Positions 6,978 to 14,920 of a stretch of DNA of 17,475 nt are shown piece by piece (the first letter of the stretch is position 1; each line of letters starts with the position of its first letter). Source of the DNA: DATCRE01 sp035493595 (lineage in GTDB: Bacteria; Bacteroidota; Bacteroidia; Cytophagales; Cyclobacteriaceae); assembly GCA_035493595.1 (NCBI GenBank), contig DATJHZ010000139.1, forward strand, positions 1-17,475. The letters run 5' to 3'. The notes beneath the pieces were generated by a model. That model saw nothing but the letters and a program-made list of their open reading frames with translations, did not search any database and had not been told where the DNA came from. The position numbers and the translations under genes were made by a program.

Positions 6978-8801
6978 ATGCGCGATCGCCTCAAAGCTCT
7001 GCTCTTTTTTATTTTATACTGGCTTGCCTTTATGATTCTGGTAAGAGCTGTGTTTCTACTCTATAATTATGACCTCACCAAACAATTAACAACCGGGGAA
7101 ATACTGAAAGTCTTTCTTTATGGTTTAAAAATGGATGGTAGCATGAGTGGCTACGTAGTGATGTTTACTAGCCTTATGCTTTCCATTTCAGTTTTTACTA
7201 CATCCAGGTGGATATGGCGAATCATTACCTACGTTAACATGGTGTTTCTGATTGTTTCATGCCTGGTAGTAATTGTAGACATGGAGTTATACAGGCATTG
7301 GGGGTTCAGACTTAACACAACTCCTTTTTTCTACCTCGGCAAAGAGGCTATGGGAAGTATAGAGCCTGCCGTTGTAATCAAAACCTTTTCTATACTGATT
7401 CCGCTTGTAGCAATTTTTACTTACCTGCTTATCCGTAAACTTACCAAGCCTTTATATTCCATCAAGCCTGCGAGTGTTAAAGTGTTTGCAGTTATGATTT
7501 TGTTAACCGCCCTGGTGTTCATTCCTATACGGGGAAGTCTCTCTGTCGCCCCTATGAATACGGGGTTTGTTTATTTCCACAAAACCAAAGCATTTGCCAA
7601 TCATGCTGCGATTAATGTAGTCTGGAATTTTCTTAATAGTGTTTTCAGAGGAAATGATGCTTATCCCGAAAATTTCTTTGATAAGAAACTGGCGCATAAA
7701 TATTTTGACAGCCTATATATAAAGAGTGATACAACCAAAATGCTCTTCAAAACTGCAAGACCTAATGTACTGCTTGTTATTTTAGAAAGCTTTACAGCCG
7801 GTGTAGTTGAACCCCTCGGAGGTATAAAAGGCATCGCCCCTAATCTAAGCAACCTTACCAAAGAAGGTGTTTTGTTCACCAACTTTTATGGCAATGGCGA
7901 TAGAACTGACAAGGGTATTGTTAGCGTTCTCAGCGGATACCCGGCTCAGCCTCAAACATCCATTATAAAATTCCCGTCAAAAGCGCAGCATCTACCTTAC
8001 CTGAGCAAGAAGCTTAATCAATTGGGATATCACTCATCATTTGTATATGGTGGTGATGTGGATTTTGCCAACTTCAGATCTTATCTTACGAATTGCCAAT
8101 TCGAACACATTACTTCTGTTGATGATTTCCCGGAGGAACTATATACCAGCAAATGGGGTGTGCATGATCATTATGTTTTCAATAAAACATTAGCCGAATG
8201 CGACACCAGCAAAGGTCCTTTTTTTAAAGTAATGCTATCCCTTAGCAGTCATGAGCCTTTTGATGTTCCCATGGAACCTTACATAAAAGGCAATGATGGA
8301 GAATCGCTTTTCCTTAATGCGTGCCATTATACAGACAAAAGTCTCGGCAGTTTTATTAATTCAGCAAAGCAAAAACCATGGTGGGAGAATACAATAGTTA
8401 TTTTCATTGCTGACCATGGTCATCCCTACCCCGGCAATAAAAAACAAGAATCAAAAGAACGCTTTCAAATACCAATGCTCTGGATCGGTGGTGCATTGGC
8501 AAAACAAGACACAACTATTAGCACATACGCGACACAGACTGATATTGCCAATACCTTGCTGGCACAACTTGATAAACCTTCAGATGAATTTTCTTTTAGT
8601 AAAAATATTCTGGACAAAGCTGCACAGTCATTTGCTGTGTACTTTTTTAATAATGGCTATGGTTTTGTCAGGCCTCATCAATATATTATTTACGACAATA
8701 CGGGCATGCAGTTTCTAAAAAGCGATAGCGTAAGCCAGCACGATCTGGATGTAAGCAAAGCTTACCAACAAGTGCTTTACGAAGATTACAATAAGCGATA
8801 A
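6978..8801 (+). CDS. LTA synthase/sulfatase-family membrane transferase
   Basis: This 607-residue protein has about five N-terminal membrane helices (near residues 8-30, 55-75, 82-101, 130-152 and 166-184). They are followed by an alkaline-phosphatase/sulfatase-fold domain facing the periplasm (about 262-555). The layout is that of LtaS-like phosphoglycerol and phosphoethanolamine transferases. Visible active-site features are PNVLLVILES with metal-binding Glu270, GNGDRTDKG with candidate nucleophile Thr310, KWGVHDHYVF (392-401), SSHEPFD with His425, and FIADHGHPYPG with metal ligands Asp479 and His480. The order and spacing match the family, so it should be active. Gram-negative bacteria lack lipoteichoic acid, so the acceptor is probably another envelope glycan or lipid; this is inference. 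The next gene follows after 52 nt and may be cotranscribed. Confidence 0.9.
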   Translation: MRDRLKALLFFILYWLAFMILVRAVFLLYNYDLTKQLTTGEILKVFLYGLKMDGSMSGYVVMFTSLMLSISVFTTSRWIWRIITYVNMVFLIVSCLVVIVDMELYRHWGFRLNTTPFFYLGKEAMGSIEPAVVIKTFSILIPLVAIFTYLLIRKLTKPLYSIKPASVKVFAVMILLTALVFIPIRGSLSVAPMNTGFVYFHKTKAFANHAAINVVWNFLNSVFRGNDAYPENFFDKKLAHKYFDSLYIKSDTTKMLFKTARPNVLLVILESFTAGVVEPLGGIKGIAPNLSNLTKEGVLFTNFYGNGDRTDKGIVSVLSGYPAQPQTSIIKFPSKAQHLPYLSKKLNQLGYHSSFVYGGDVDFANFRSYLTNCQFEHITSVDDFPEELYTSKWGVHDHYVFNKTLAECDTSKGPFFKVMLSLSSHEPFDVPMEPYIKGNDGESLFLNACHYTDKSLGSFINSAKQKPWWENTIVIFIADHGHPYPGNKKQESKERFQIPMLWIGGALAKQDTTISTYATQTDIANTLLAQLDKPSDEFSFSKNILDKAAQSFAVYFFNNGYGFVRPHQYIIYDNTGMQFLKSDSVSQHDLDVSKAYQQVLYEDYNKR

Positions 8802-8853
8802 TCAATTATCTGACATAAACTCATTTTGAATTTTCATACTTAAATATTGAAAT

Positions 8854-9588
8854 ATGAAAACAACATCATTACTAAAAGGAACATTACTACTTGCATTATT
8901 ATTGACAAGTGTATTTTATTCATCTGCACAAAATTTTGGACTTTCGTTCTCTTACTTTGTTCCCAAGCATGGTTATATGTCAACACCTATTAGTCCGTTT
9001 TCCATTCGCGGTATTGGTAAAGATATTAACAGGTTTCTGGCCATTGAAACTGGTGCATCACTTTACCGTATGTCTGGTCTTAGTATGAAAGATCTGCCAC
9101 TAAATAGTAAGGCTCCATTCATTGGTCCAAACTATACTATTTTTGTTCCCCTCGAATTAGTGATTCAATTAAAGGGTAATGGTGTTCAACTCGATCTTAA
9201 GGGTGGTGGCTTTTTCTTTTATGGCTTTGACCAGAAGTTAAACTATGGCAACATCGATAGAGCAGTACGTGAGCTTGAAAACTGGCAAGTAGCAAACTCC
9301 ACCTTAACATTTAAAAACAAACCTGGGTTTGGTTATCATGCCGGTGCAGAGCTTACTATAAGTGTTACACAACAAGTAGGTGTGTCAATAGAAACCAACT
9401 ACCTGGTAGGGCAATCAAAGTTCCCGCTACAAGGAAGTTATACAGGTGGCAGTTCTACTCTCGAAACAAAGTCTGTTGATTATAGAGATGCTAAAATAGA
9501 TTTCACTGGTTATGAGTTTTCCATTGGACTTATTTTTGACACTGGTGGTGGTCAAGGGCCAAAAGCTAAAAAGAGAAGACGAAGATGA
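8854..9588 (+). CDS. Secreted beta-barrel-like protein with an Arg-rich C-terminus
   Basis: This 244-residue protein has a clear signal peptide (residues 1-25, ending SSAQ). The rest alternates beta-strand-like stretches: NFGLSFSYFVPKHG, FLAIETGASLYRM, IFVPLELVIQLKG, GVQLDLKGGGFFFYGF, GFGYHAGAELTISV, VGVSIETNYLVGQS and FTGYEFSIGLIFD. This fits a small outer-membrane barrel, with the last strand ending at Phe-Asp near residue 229. It is then followed by an odd soluble tail, GGGQGPKAKKRRRR, where barrels usually stop. It lies 52 nt after the LtaS-like gene on the same strand and may share its transcript. I do not recognise a specific family; an outer-membrane role is inference. Confidence 0.7.
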   Translation: MKTTSLLKGTLLLALLLTSVFYSSAQNFGLSFSYFVPKHGYMSTPISPFSIRGIGKDINRFLAIETGASLYRMSGLSMKDLPLNSKAPFIGPNYTIFVPLELVIQLKGNGVQLDLKGGGFFFYGFDQKLNYGNIDRAVRELENWQVANSTLTFKNKPGFGYHAGAELTISVTQQVGVSIETNYLVGQSKFPLQGSYTGGSSTLETKSVDYRDAKIDFTGYEFSIGLIFDTGGGQGPKAKKRRRR

Positions 9589-9666
9589 TTACTTTATTAA
9601 CCAATTAGTTTATCGTTTGTCCAATTTTAGTTAGCTTAAAGATCAAATACTCCTCATTCCCTTAAA

Positions 9667-11631
9667 ATGAATATTGCCAGCTTCCTTCAAAAAAGTGCCT
9701 TCGCCAAAGTGGGTATCCTTACCCTTCTTGTTTTATTACTTTCTCTTTGTGCACTTTTCTACTACCTCACATACAGTTCAGCTAAAGCCGACAATCAATC
9801 CAGGCTTATTACTGCGCAGCTTACTTCACAATCTGTGCTTGATAAGGTAGATCGTAATTTTTACGAACGCTTTGGTGACGTACAGGCTTTTGCCTTCAAC
9901 AAGCTCGCTGTGCAGGCGGTTAAACATGACACAACATTGGCTGAGGTACAGACTTTCATCAACACCATGACAGCATATTATGTTCTTTACGACTTGATGA
10001 TGATCTGTGATCTTAATGGAAATGCTGTAGCTGTTAACACTACTGATAAAAATGGAAGTGCGTTGAATACAAAACATTTCATGAGCTTGAATTTTCAAAA
10101 AGAAGAATGGTTTCAAACCTGTACCACAGCTCCTGGCCCTCCTGGCGGAGCCTGGTATTCTGATTTCATGGCCAATGCAGATGTTGGTAAAGTTTACAAT
10201 ACACCGGGCTACGGTATGGCATTCGCGGCACCCATTCGTAATAATGATGGCCAAATTATAGGGGTATGGTATAACTATGCCTCGTGGAATGAAGTGACAG
10301 AAGGAATTCGCATAGAGGCTGAAAATACATTGCAAAAAGATCATCCAGGTTCACTGGTTATTCTCACGAAAACAAATGGAGAAGTAATCAGTGCAACGCA
10401 TACAGGTTTTATTCGGGAGTCACTGGTTATTGACTCTGCTACTATTCAGGCAAAACAAGATGTTCTATATAACAATATGCCAGCGTCAAAATATCTCACA
10501 GGTTGGGCTAAGGCAAATGGTGCATACATCTATAAAGGCAAACACTGGCGTGGAGTAACATTGATCCCGAAGTCTACTGTTACATGGTCATTATTTTTCT
10601 CCGGCGAAAATTTTCCAGCCATTATTGCATCGCTGCTAGTGGTTATTGGAATTGGCTATTTTGTATATCACTATTTCAAAAAAGAAATTATCAAACGGAT
10701 AATTTTTGTACGAGAGACACAGGAAAAACTTAGTCGTGGTGAAATTGTTCGAATAGAAAATTCATCAATCAATGAGGATGAGATAGGACAAATTATTAAA
10801 ACACTCTCTGTACTGGCCGAGAATATCAAAGAGAAGGCAGCCTTTGCTGATGAAATTGCTAAAGGCAACTTACAAGCTTCACTTCAGGATGTTGATGAAA
10901 AAGATATTTTAGGCAACTCATTGGCAAACATGCGCAATCAACTTAAAACCAGTACTGAAGCTGACAAGCAACGGAACTGGTCAGCTGAAGGTATGGCGCA
11001 GATAGGCATACTACTTCGTTCTTATCAAAGCAGTGAGGATTTGTATTATTCCATTATTTCCTTTCTTGTAAAATATACCCGTGCTAATCAAGGTGGCATA
11101 TTTCTGGTTAATGAGAACGACCAAACGCTTGACCTGAAGGCATGTTATGCTTATGAAAAAAGAAAAATCATTAGCAAAGCAATCTCTGTTGATGAAGGGT
11201 TGCTGGGGCAGTGCTTTAAAGAAAGAGGTACAATACACCTTACTGATATTCCTCAACATTATATTACCATTACATCGGGGCTTGGTGGATCTAATCCCCG
11301 ATCAATACTGATTGTTCCTCTCAAAACTGCAGACGCTATTTTTGGTGTGATGGAAATTGCATCCTTCAATCTGTTTAATAAACATGAAATTGATTTCATA
11401 GAAAAGATTTCAGAAAGCATTGCATCATCTGTTGGAACAGTACTGGTTAATGAACGTACTAAAATCATGGTTACGCAATTGCAGGAACAAACTGAAATGA
11501 TGAAATCACAGGAAGAAGAGATGCGTCAGAATATGGAAGAGCTTGCTGCTACCCAGGAAGAGATGCTTCGTAAAGAACAAGAGTATCTTTCAAGGATCGC
11601 AAAACTGGAAGGTGTGGCAAAAGTTCATTAG
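9667..11631 (+). CDS. Membrane sensor protein: Cache-like sensor, HAMP-like linker, GAF and coiled coil, no output domain
   Basis: This 654-residue inner-membrane protein has a first membrane helix at about 14-36. A periplasmic sensor of Cache type follows (about 40-315; DLMMICDLNGNAVAVN, EEWFQTC, WYSDF, GMAFAAPIRNNDGQIIGVWYNYASW). The second helix is at about 316-337. A HAMP-like linker region (about 338-440) includes ETQEKLSRGEIV and DEIGQIIKTLSVLAENI, then FADEIAKGNLQASL as a possible second unit. A GAF domain spans about 441-595 (GIFLVNENDQTLDLKACYAY, LIVPLKTADAIFGVMEIAS). The C-terminus is a coiled coil (600-647) with QNMEELAATQEEMLRKEQEY, a segment common in Cytophagales sensor proteins. 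No histidine kinase, GGDEF, EAL, phosphatase or methyl-accepting signalling core is present. Signals may pass through coiled-coil partners encoded elsewhere. Confidence 0.85.
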   Translation: MNIASFLQKSAFAKVGILTLLVLLLSLCALFYYLTYSSAKADNQSRLITAQLTSQSVLDKVDRNFYERFGDVQAFAFNKLAVQAVKHDTTLAEVQTFINTMTAYYVLYDLMMICDLNGNAVAVNTTDKNGSALNTKHFMSLNFQKEEWFQTCTTAPGPPGGAWYSDFMANADVGKVYNTPGYGMAFAAPIRNNDGQIIGVWYNYASWNEVTEGIRIEAENTLQKDHPGSLVILTKTNGEVISATHTGFIRESLVIDSATIQAKQDVLYNNMPASKYLTGWAKANGAYIYKGKHWRGVTLIPKSTVTWSLFFSGENFPAIIASLLVVIGIGYFVYHYFKKEIIKRIIFVRETQEKLSRGEIVRIENSSINEDEIGQIIKTLSVLAENIKEKAAFADEIAKGNLQASLQDVDEKDILGNSLANMRNQLKTSTEADKQRNWSAEGMAQIGILLRSYQSSEDLYYSIISFLVKYTRANQGGIFLVNENDQTLDLKACYAYEKRKIISKAISVDEGLLGQCFKERGTIHLTDIPQHYITITSGLGGSNPRSILIVPLKTADAIFGVMEIASFNLFNKHEIDFIEKISESIASSVGTVLVNERTKIMVTQLQEQTEMMKSQEEEMRQNMEELAATQEEMLRKEQEYLSRIAKLEGVAKVH

Positions 11632-11669
11632 TATTTCAGATTCACTATCTGATAATAATCTGAAATACT
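11630..11669. repeat. Inverted repeat spanning both stop codons of a convergent gene pair
   Basis: AGTATTTCAGATT (11630-11642) and AATCTGAAATACT (11657-11669) are exact complements over 13 bp, with a 14-nt loop. The left arm includes the end of the sensor stop codon. The stop codon of the minus-strand capA gene (11645-11647) is in the loop, and the right arm encodes the last capA residues. Either transcript would form this hairpin, so it could act as a shared two-way terminator, although neither side has a strong T tract. Confidence 0.55.
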
Positions 11670-12964
11670 TTGTCAGGATAAATAAGTTTAAGTGTTGTCA
11701 CAACTTCCGCTGCATCATCCTTTGTTGCAAACGGACCAATGAGAACTTGCTTTACACCATCTGAATCTGTAGTCACTTCTTCTTTGCCATACTTACCATC
11801 AAGTGAATCAACACCTGCTATTACAACAAAATACTGAGTCGACGATAATATAACCTTCCTCTCCCCTATATTCTTGTTGTAAGTAGTAAACAAGGTCCGT
11901 GAATCTTTACCAAATGTTTTCAAAGAAAGTCTTGACGTATTATCCTTTATAAAACCTAACGTGTCTTTTTCAAAATCCTGTACTGGTAAGATGTAATAAT
12001 CTTTGTTGCTGTCTGCCGTTTTATAAATCCATTGCAGCATGTAGCCTGCATCATGGATATCAGTTACTGTGCTATCGGGTGTATAAGAAATCTTTTGAAG
12101 TTCAACACTCAGCATTGCACCTCCATCGGTGTATCTCTTTCGTTGGCCGGAAACAAAATTACCGAGAGAATAAGCCACAAGCTTATCACTATCCTTCCTC
12201 CATTCCATAGGTTGAATCACATGTGGGTGCGCTCCGATAACCAGATCAGCTCCAAGATTAAAACAGAATTCAGTTATACGTTTTTGCTCTGGTGAAGGAA
12301 GGCTTTGATATTCAATTCCCCAATGTGTAAAAACAATAATAGCATCTGCATGATATGTTTTTGCTTTGATAAGATCTTTATGAATAGCAGCTGTATCTAT
12401 TCTATTTACAATATTCGGTTTTGTAACTGGCAAGCCGTTGGTGCTAAATGTGTAATTCAACAAAGCGATTTTAAAACCATTCTTCTCAACTAACAACGGA
12501 TAGTCATTAAGGCGATTAGTTTCATCAACAAATGTTCCGGTGTGAGGAATGTTAAAGCTATCAAGCATGGCTATTGTTCGCTCTAATCCTTTTTTACCTT
12601 TATCGACGCAATGATTATTTGCTGTAACAAGCACATCCAATCCTGCATCTTTTAAAGTCACGAGCAATTCATCAGGAGCACTGAACTGGGGATATCCTGA
12701 ATATGGTTTACCTGCTAATGTAACTTCTAAGTTAGCAATGGAAAGATCTGCCGACTGTATGTAGGGTTTTATAAATTGAAAACATGGATCGTAGTTATAC
12801 TTTTTCAACGTTGGATCAAAAGCCGCTGTGATCGAAGAACCGTGCTGCATAATATCTCCTAAAAACAACAATGACAACCTGGTAGTATCTTGAGCGTACG
12901 CTACGATTGAAGAAGTGAATAGAAAGAGAATAAAAAAAATCTTGTTGATGTGGAAATTAATCAT
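11645..12964 (-). CDS. CapA/PgsA-type metallophosphatase with C-terminal SPOR-like segment
   Basis: This 439-residue exported protein has a signal peptide (residues 1-25, ending AYAQ). The body (about 30-300) is the PGA_cap fold, a calcineurin-like metallophosphatase first known from poly-gamma-glutamate capsule genes. Family motifs are LFLGDIMQH (34-41), IANLE (76-80), TANNHCVDKG (114-123), FTHWGIEY (212-219), GADLVIGAHPHVIQP (238-252) and AYSLGNFVSG (264-273); these hold the predicted metal ligands. The tail (about 370-439) contains QYFVVIAG and KQVLIGPFATKDDAAEVVTTLKLIYPD, resembling a compact SPOR domain, a fold that binds denuded peptidoglycan glycan strands. No pgsB/capB or pgsC genes are nearby, so a capsule role should not be assumed; many such proteins are of unknown function. 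The gene converges with the sensor gene. The core family call is firm; the SPOR call is tentative. Confidence 0.88.
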   Translation of the reverse strand: MINFHINKIFFILFLFTSSIVAYAQDTTRLSLLFLGDIMQHGSSITAAFDPTLKKYNYDPCFQFIKPYIQSADLSIANLEVTLAGKPYSGYPQFSAPDELLVTLKDAGLDVLVTANNHCVDKGKKGLERTIAMLDSFNIPHTGTFVDETNRLNDYPLLVEKNGFKIALLNYTFSTNGLPVTKPNIVNRIDTAAIHKDLIKAKTYHADAIIVFTHWGIEYQSLPSPEQKRITEFCFNLGADLVIGAHPHVIQPMEWRKDSDKLVAYSLGNFVSGQRKRYTDGGAMLSVELQKISYTPDSTVTDIHDAGYMLQWIYKTADSNKDYYILPVQDFEKDTLGFIKDNTSRLSLKTFGKDSRTLFTTYNKNIGERKVILSSTQYFVVIAGVDSLDGKYGKEEVTTDSDGVKQVLIGPFATKDDAAEVVTTLKLIYPDKVFQIIIR

Positions 12965-12994
12965 TGGACATTAGTCATTTGAAGCGCTGTACTT

Positions 12995-13002
12995 CAAAGA
13001 TA
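12995..13002 (-). promoter_or_regulatory. Candidate -7 box of the CapA-family gene
   Basis: On the minus strand this reads TATCTTTG, an exact TAnnTTTG match, 31 nt upstream of the ATG. It overlaps a 7-bp inverted repeat (TTTGAAG 12978-12984, CTTCAAA 12992-12998) that sits near the expected transcription start. No clear -33 TTG is seen. Confidence 0.45.
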
Positions 13003-13085
13003 GGTTTCTTTAAGGTTTTTGAAAGACCCGGGTGACAAAAGAATAATGAGGATACTTTAATTTCGCTGAGCTGTATTAAATGACA

Positions 13086-13124
13086 AAGGGAGACTGTCCA
13101 TTTATTTATGGACCAACCTCCCTT
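13086..13124 (-). terminator. Hairpin terminator of the duplicated lipoprotein gene
   Basis: The arms AAGGGAG...GTCCAT (13086-13101) and ATGGAC...CTCCCTT (13108-13124) form two paired blocks separated by a small internal loop, with a 6-nt apical loop. It lies 37 nt past the stop codon at 13161. The minus-strand tail is only moderately T-rich (TTTGTCATTT). Confidence 0.65.
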
Positions 13125-13160
13125 ATAATTAAGTCAGAATATTATTGTAGTCGTTCAGCT

Positions 13161-14795
13161 CTATTCAGGAGCAACCGAAGTATTTTTTGCTGCTACAGGC
13201 CAGATACCTGGAGAAGGGACACTCACACCTTTATTATCACCACGTTGAGTATCTGCACCAAAATAGTAAATAGGCCAGCCGTTATAGGTTAATTGTTTTT
13301 TACCAGAGACATCAATAGTTCCAAACAAACTTTTATCTAACGTAGAAGGTACACTTGCTAAGTCATCTGCAAAAATTGGCCAGTTAGCATCATGAGTGGC
13401 TTCACCCGTTGTAAAATTGTTTTTATTCTTTTTATCGTAAGTGAAGGTATAAAGAGTTCTGCCTTCCGCATCGGTAAAGTATTGAACATTACCATCACCC
13501 TCGGTGTAGTCTGCTTTGTAGTGCTTTCCGTCAGCGCCAATCAATTGGGCATTAGCAAACATGATGGTATAATCAGCCTTAGCAACATACCAAACAGTTC
13601 CTACTGCCTCTCCTTTAGTTTCATTTGGCAATTCACGTACTCCACCTGGAGCATAATAGTAAAGTGGCCATCCTTTATACGTAGTCTGCTTATCACCACC
13701 TGCTGTTGTAATCGTTCCGAAATCCGCCAATGATAAATCTGATGCCAGTTGATCCTGTGTCAGGTTTTCTACATAGTATATTGGCCATGCCGTAGCGCAT
13801 CCACCTGTGCAGGTATTTGCTCCTTTTGAGTCTTTAGCAAAAAAGTATAACGTATTTGAATCACCATCCGATAAATATTTACCTAAGGTTGTGCTCGATA
13901 CAATTTTTATCTTTTTTTCAACCTCCTGAGCTTCTGATATTCCTGCTTCTACAACAGGCCAAACACCAGGTGAAGGAACACTCACACCTTTGTTTTCACC
14001 ACGTTGAGTATCTGCACCAAAATAATATATAGGCCAGCCTTTATAAGTTAATTGCTTCTCACCAGATACATCAATAGTTCCAAACAAACTTTTATCCAGC
14101 GTTGAAGGTACACTTGCTAGTGTCTCTGTATATATTGGCCAGCTAGCATTATGAGCAGCATCATCTGTTGTATAATTATTTTTGTTTTTATTATCATACA
14201 TGAAGGTGTATAACGTTCTGCCTTTTGCATCTGTGAAATACTGAGTAACAGCCGCACCTTCTGTATAATCATCTTTATAATTTTTTCCATCAAGACCAAC
14301 TAATTGTGCACTGACAAGCATGATAGTATAATCGGGTTTGGCAACGTACCAAACTGTTCCTGCAGCCTCTCCTTTTGTCTCGTTTGGTAACTCGCGTACT
14401 CCGCCTGGAGCATAATAATAAAGTGGCCAGCCTTTGTATGTAGTCTGTTCTTTACCTGCCGCTGTTGTAATGGTTCCGAAATCTGCCAATGACAAACCTG
14501 TTGCCAGTAAATCTTGTGTAAGATCTTCTGCATAGAATATTGGCCATGCTGTAGCACATCCTCCTGTGCAGGTATTTGCTCCGGCTGCATCTAGTGTAAA
14601 AAAATACAACGTATTTCCTTCGCTATCCGTCAGATAGTTTCCTAAGGTAGAACTTGTTGCAATTTTTATTTGTCCAGTGGGCTTTTGATCACTGGTGTTG
14701 TTGTTATCACAGCTTACAGCTAAAATAAAAATCAGCATGTATGTAAATACAGCCAGCTGATAACTTCGGTTGAGTAATTTGTTTTTTGACTTCAT
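13161..14795 (-). CDS. Lipoprotein with four COG4315/PF03640-type modules, tandemly duplicated
   Basis: This 544-residue protein has a long N-terminal hydrophobic segment and a lipobox-like site ending at Cys29 (LAVSC). It is therefore probably a lipoprotein exported to the outer membrane or surface. The rest is a large tandem duplication: residues about 43-283 and 297-535 are nearly the same. Each copy holds two related modules of the secreted-repeat lipoprotein family (COG4315, PF03640). The modules share TLYxFxxD and the ending FGTI...YKGWPxYY. In each copy only the first module carries a CTGGC pair (Cys76/Cys80 and Cys329/Cys333), followed by ATAWPI. The biochemical role of the family is not established. 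The gene lies downstream of yceI and the DUF5777 gene, after a 125-nt leader with an inverted repeat. Confidence 0.85.
   Translation of the reverse strand: MKSKNKLLNRSYQLAVFTYMLIFILAVSCDNNNTSDQKPTGQIKIATSSTLGNYLTDSEGNTLYFFTLDAAGANTCTGGCATAWPIFYAEDLTQDLLATGLSLADFGTITTAAGKEQTTYKGWPLYYYAPGGVRELPNETKGEAAGTVWYVAKPDYTIMLVSAQLVGLDGKNYKDDYTEGAAVTQYFTDAKGRTLYTFMYDNKNKNNYTTDDAAHNASWPIYTETLASVPSTLDKSLFGTIDVSGEKQLTYKGWPIYYFGADTQRGENKGVSVPSPGVWPVVEAGISEAQEVEKKIKIVSSTTLGKYLSDGDSNTLYFFAKDSKGANTCTGGCATAWPIYYVENLTQDQLASDLSLADFGTITTAGGDKQTTYKGWPLYYYAPGGVRELPNETKGEAVGTVWYVAKADYTIMFANAQLIGADGKHYKADYTEGDGNVQYFTDAEGRTLYTFTYDKKNKNNFTTGEATHDANWPIFADDLASVPSTLDKSLFGTIDVSGKKQLTYNGWPIYYFGADTQRGDNKGVSVPSPGIWPVAAKNTSVAPE
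13191..13907 (-). repeat. Intragenic tandem repeat, copy B
   Basis: This codes for residues 297-535 of the lipoprotein and matches copy A (13947-14669) along its whole length at both protein and DNA level. Many of the visible differences are at third codon positions, for example in the segment coding for APGGVRELPNETKGEA, which occurs in both copies. Confidence 0.85.
13947..14669 (-). repeat. Intragenic tandem repeat, copy A
   Basis: This codes for residues 43-283 of the lipoprotein and is the partner of copy B. A short Glu-rich linker (residues about 284-296, AGISEAQEVEKKI) lies between the copies and is not repeated. Confidence 0.85.
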
Positions 14796-14848
14796 AGATT
14801 GAGTTGTTTAAAGTGAAACTTGGATAAAAAAGAAAATATGATTCCTGT

Positions 14849-14869
14849 GGACTCCATATTTTGGAGTCC
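14849..14869. promoter_or_regulatory. Perfect 8-bp inverted repeat upstream of the duplicated lipoprotein gene (candidate operator)
   Basis: GGACTCCA (14849-14856) and TGGAGTCC (14862-14869) flank a 5-nt centre. On the coding (minus) strand the core reads ACTCCAAAATATGGAGT. Ten nucleotides past it is TATTTTCT, a degenerate -7 box, so the repeat would overlap the -33 region. It could also work as a terminator hairpin for the DUF5777 gene, since a T-rich run lies about 17 nt farther on. Its close match to the repeat upstream of yceI favours an operator. Confidence 0.5.
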
Positions 14870-14920
14870 GTTGTGTTAAGTGATATTTGTTGTTAAGGTT
14901 TCTTTAGAAAGCCGTGATAA

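Noticed and set aside
9826..10344. Minus-strand ORF of 172 codons
   Set aside because: It is a shadow of the Cache-like sensor frame on the plus strand, with no family features.
11645..12964. Poly-gamma-glutamate capsule locus
   Set aside because: CapA-type genes alone are widespread; no capB/capC homologues are present in the window.
13191..14669. Repeated DNA considered as a CRISPR or mobile-element repeat
   Set aside because: There are only two long copies, both in frame in one lipoprotein gene, with no spacers, terminal repeats or transposase.
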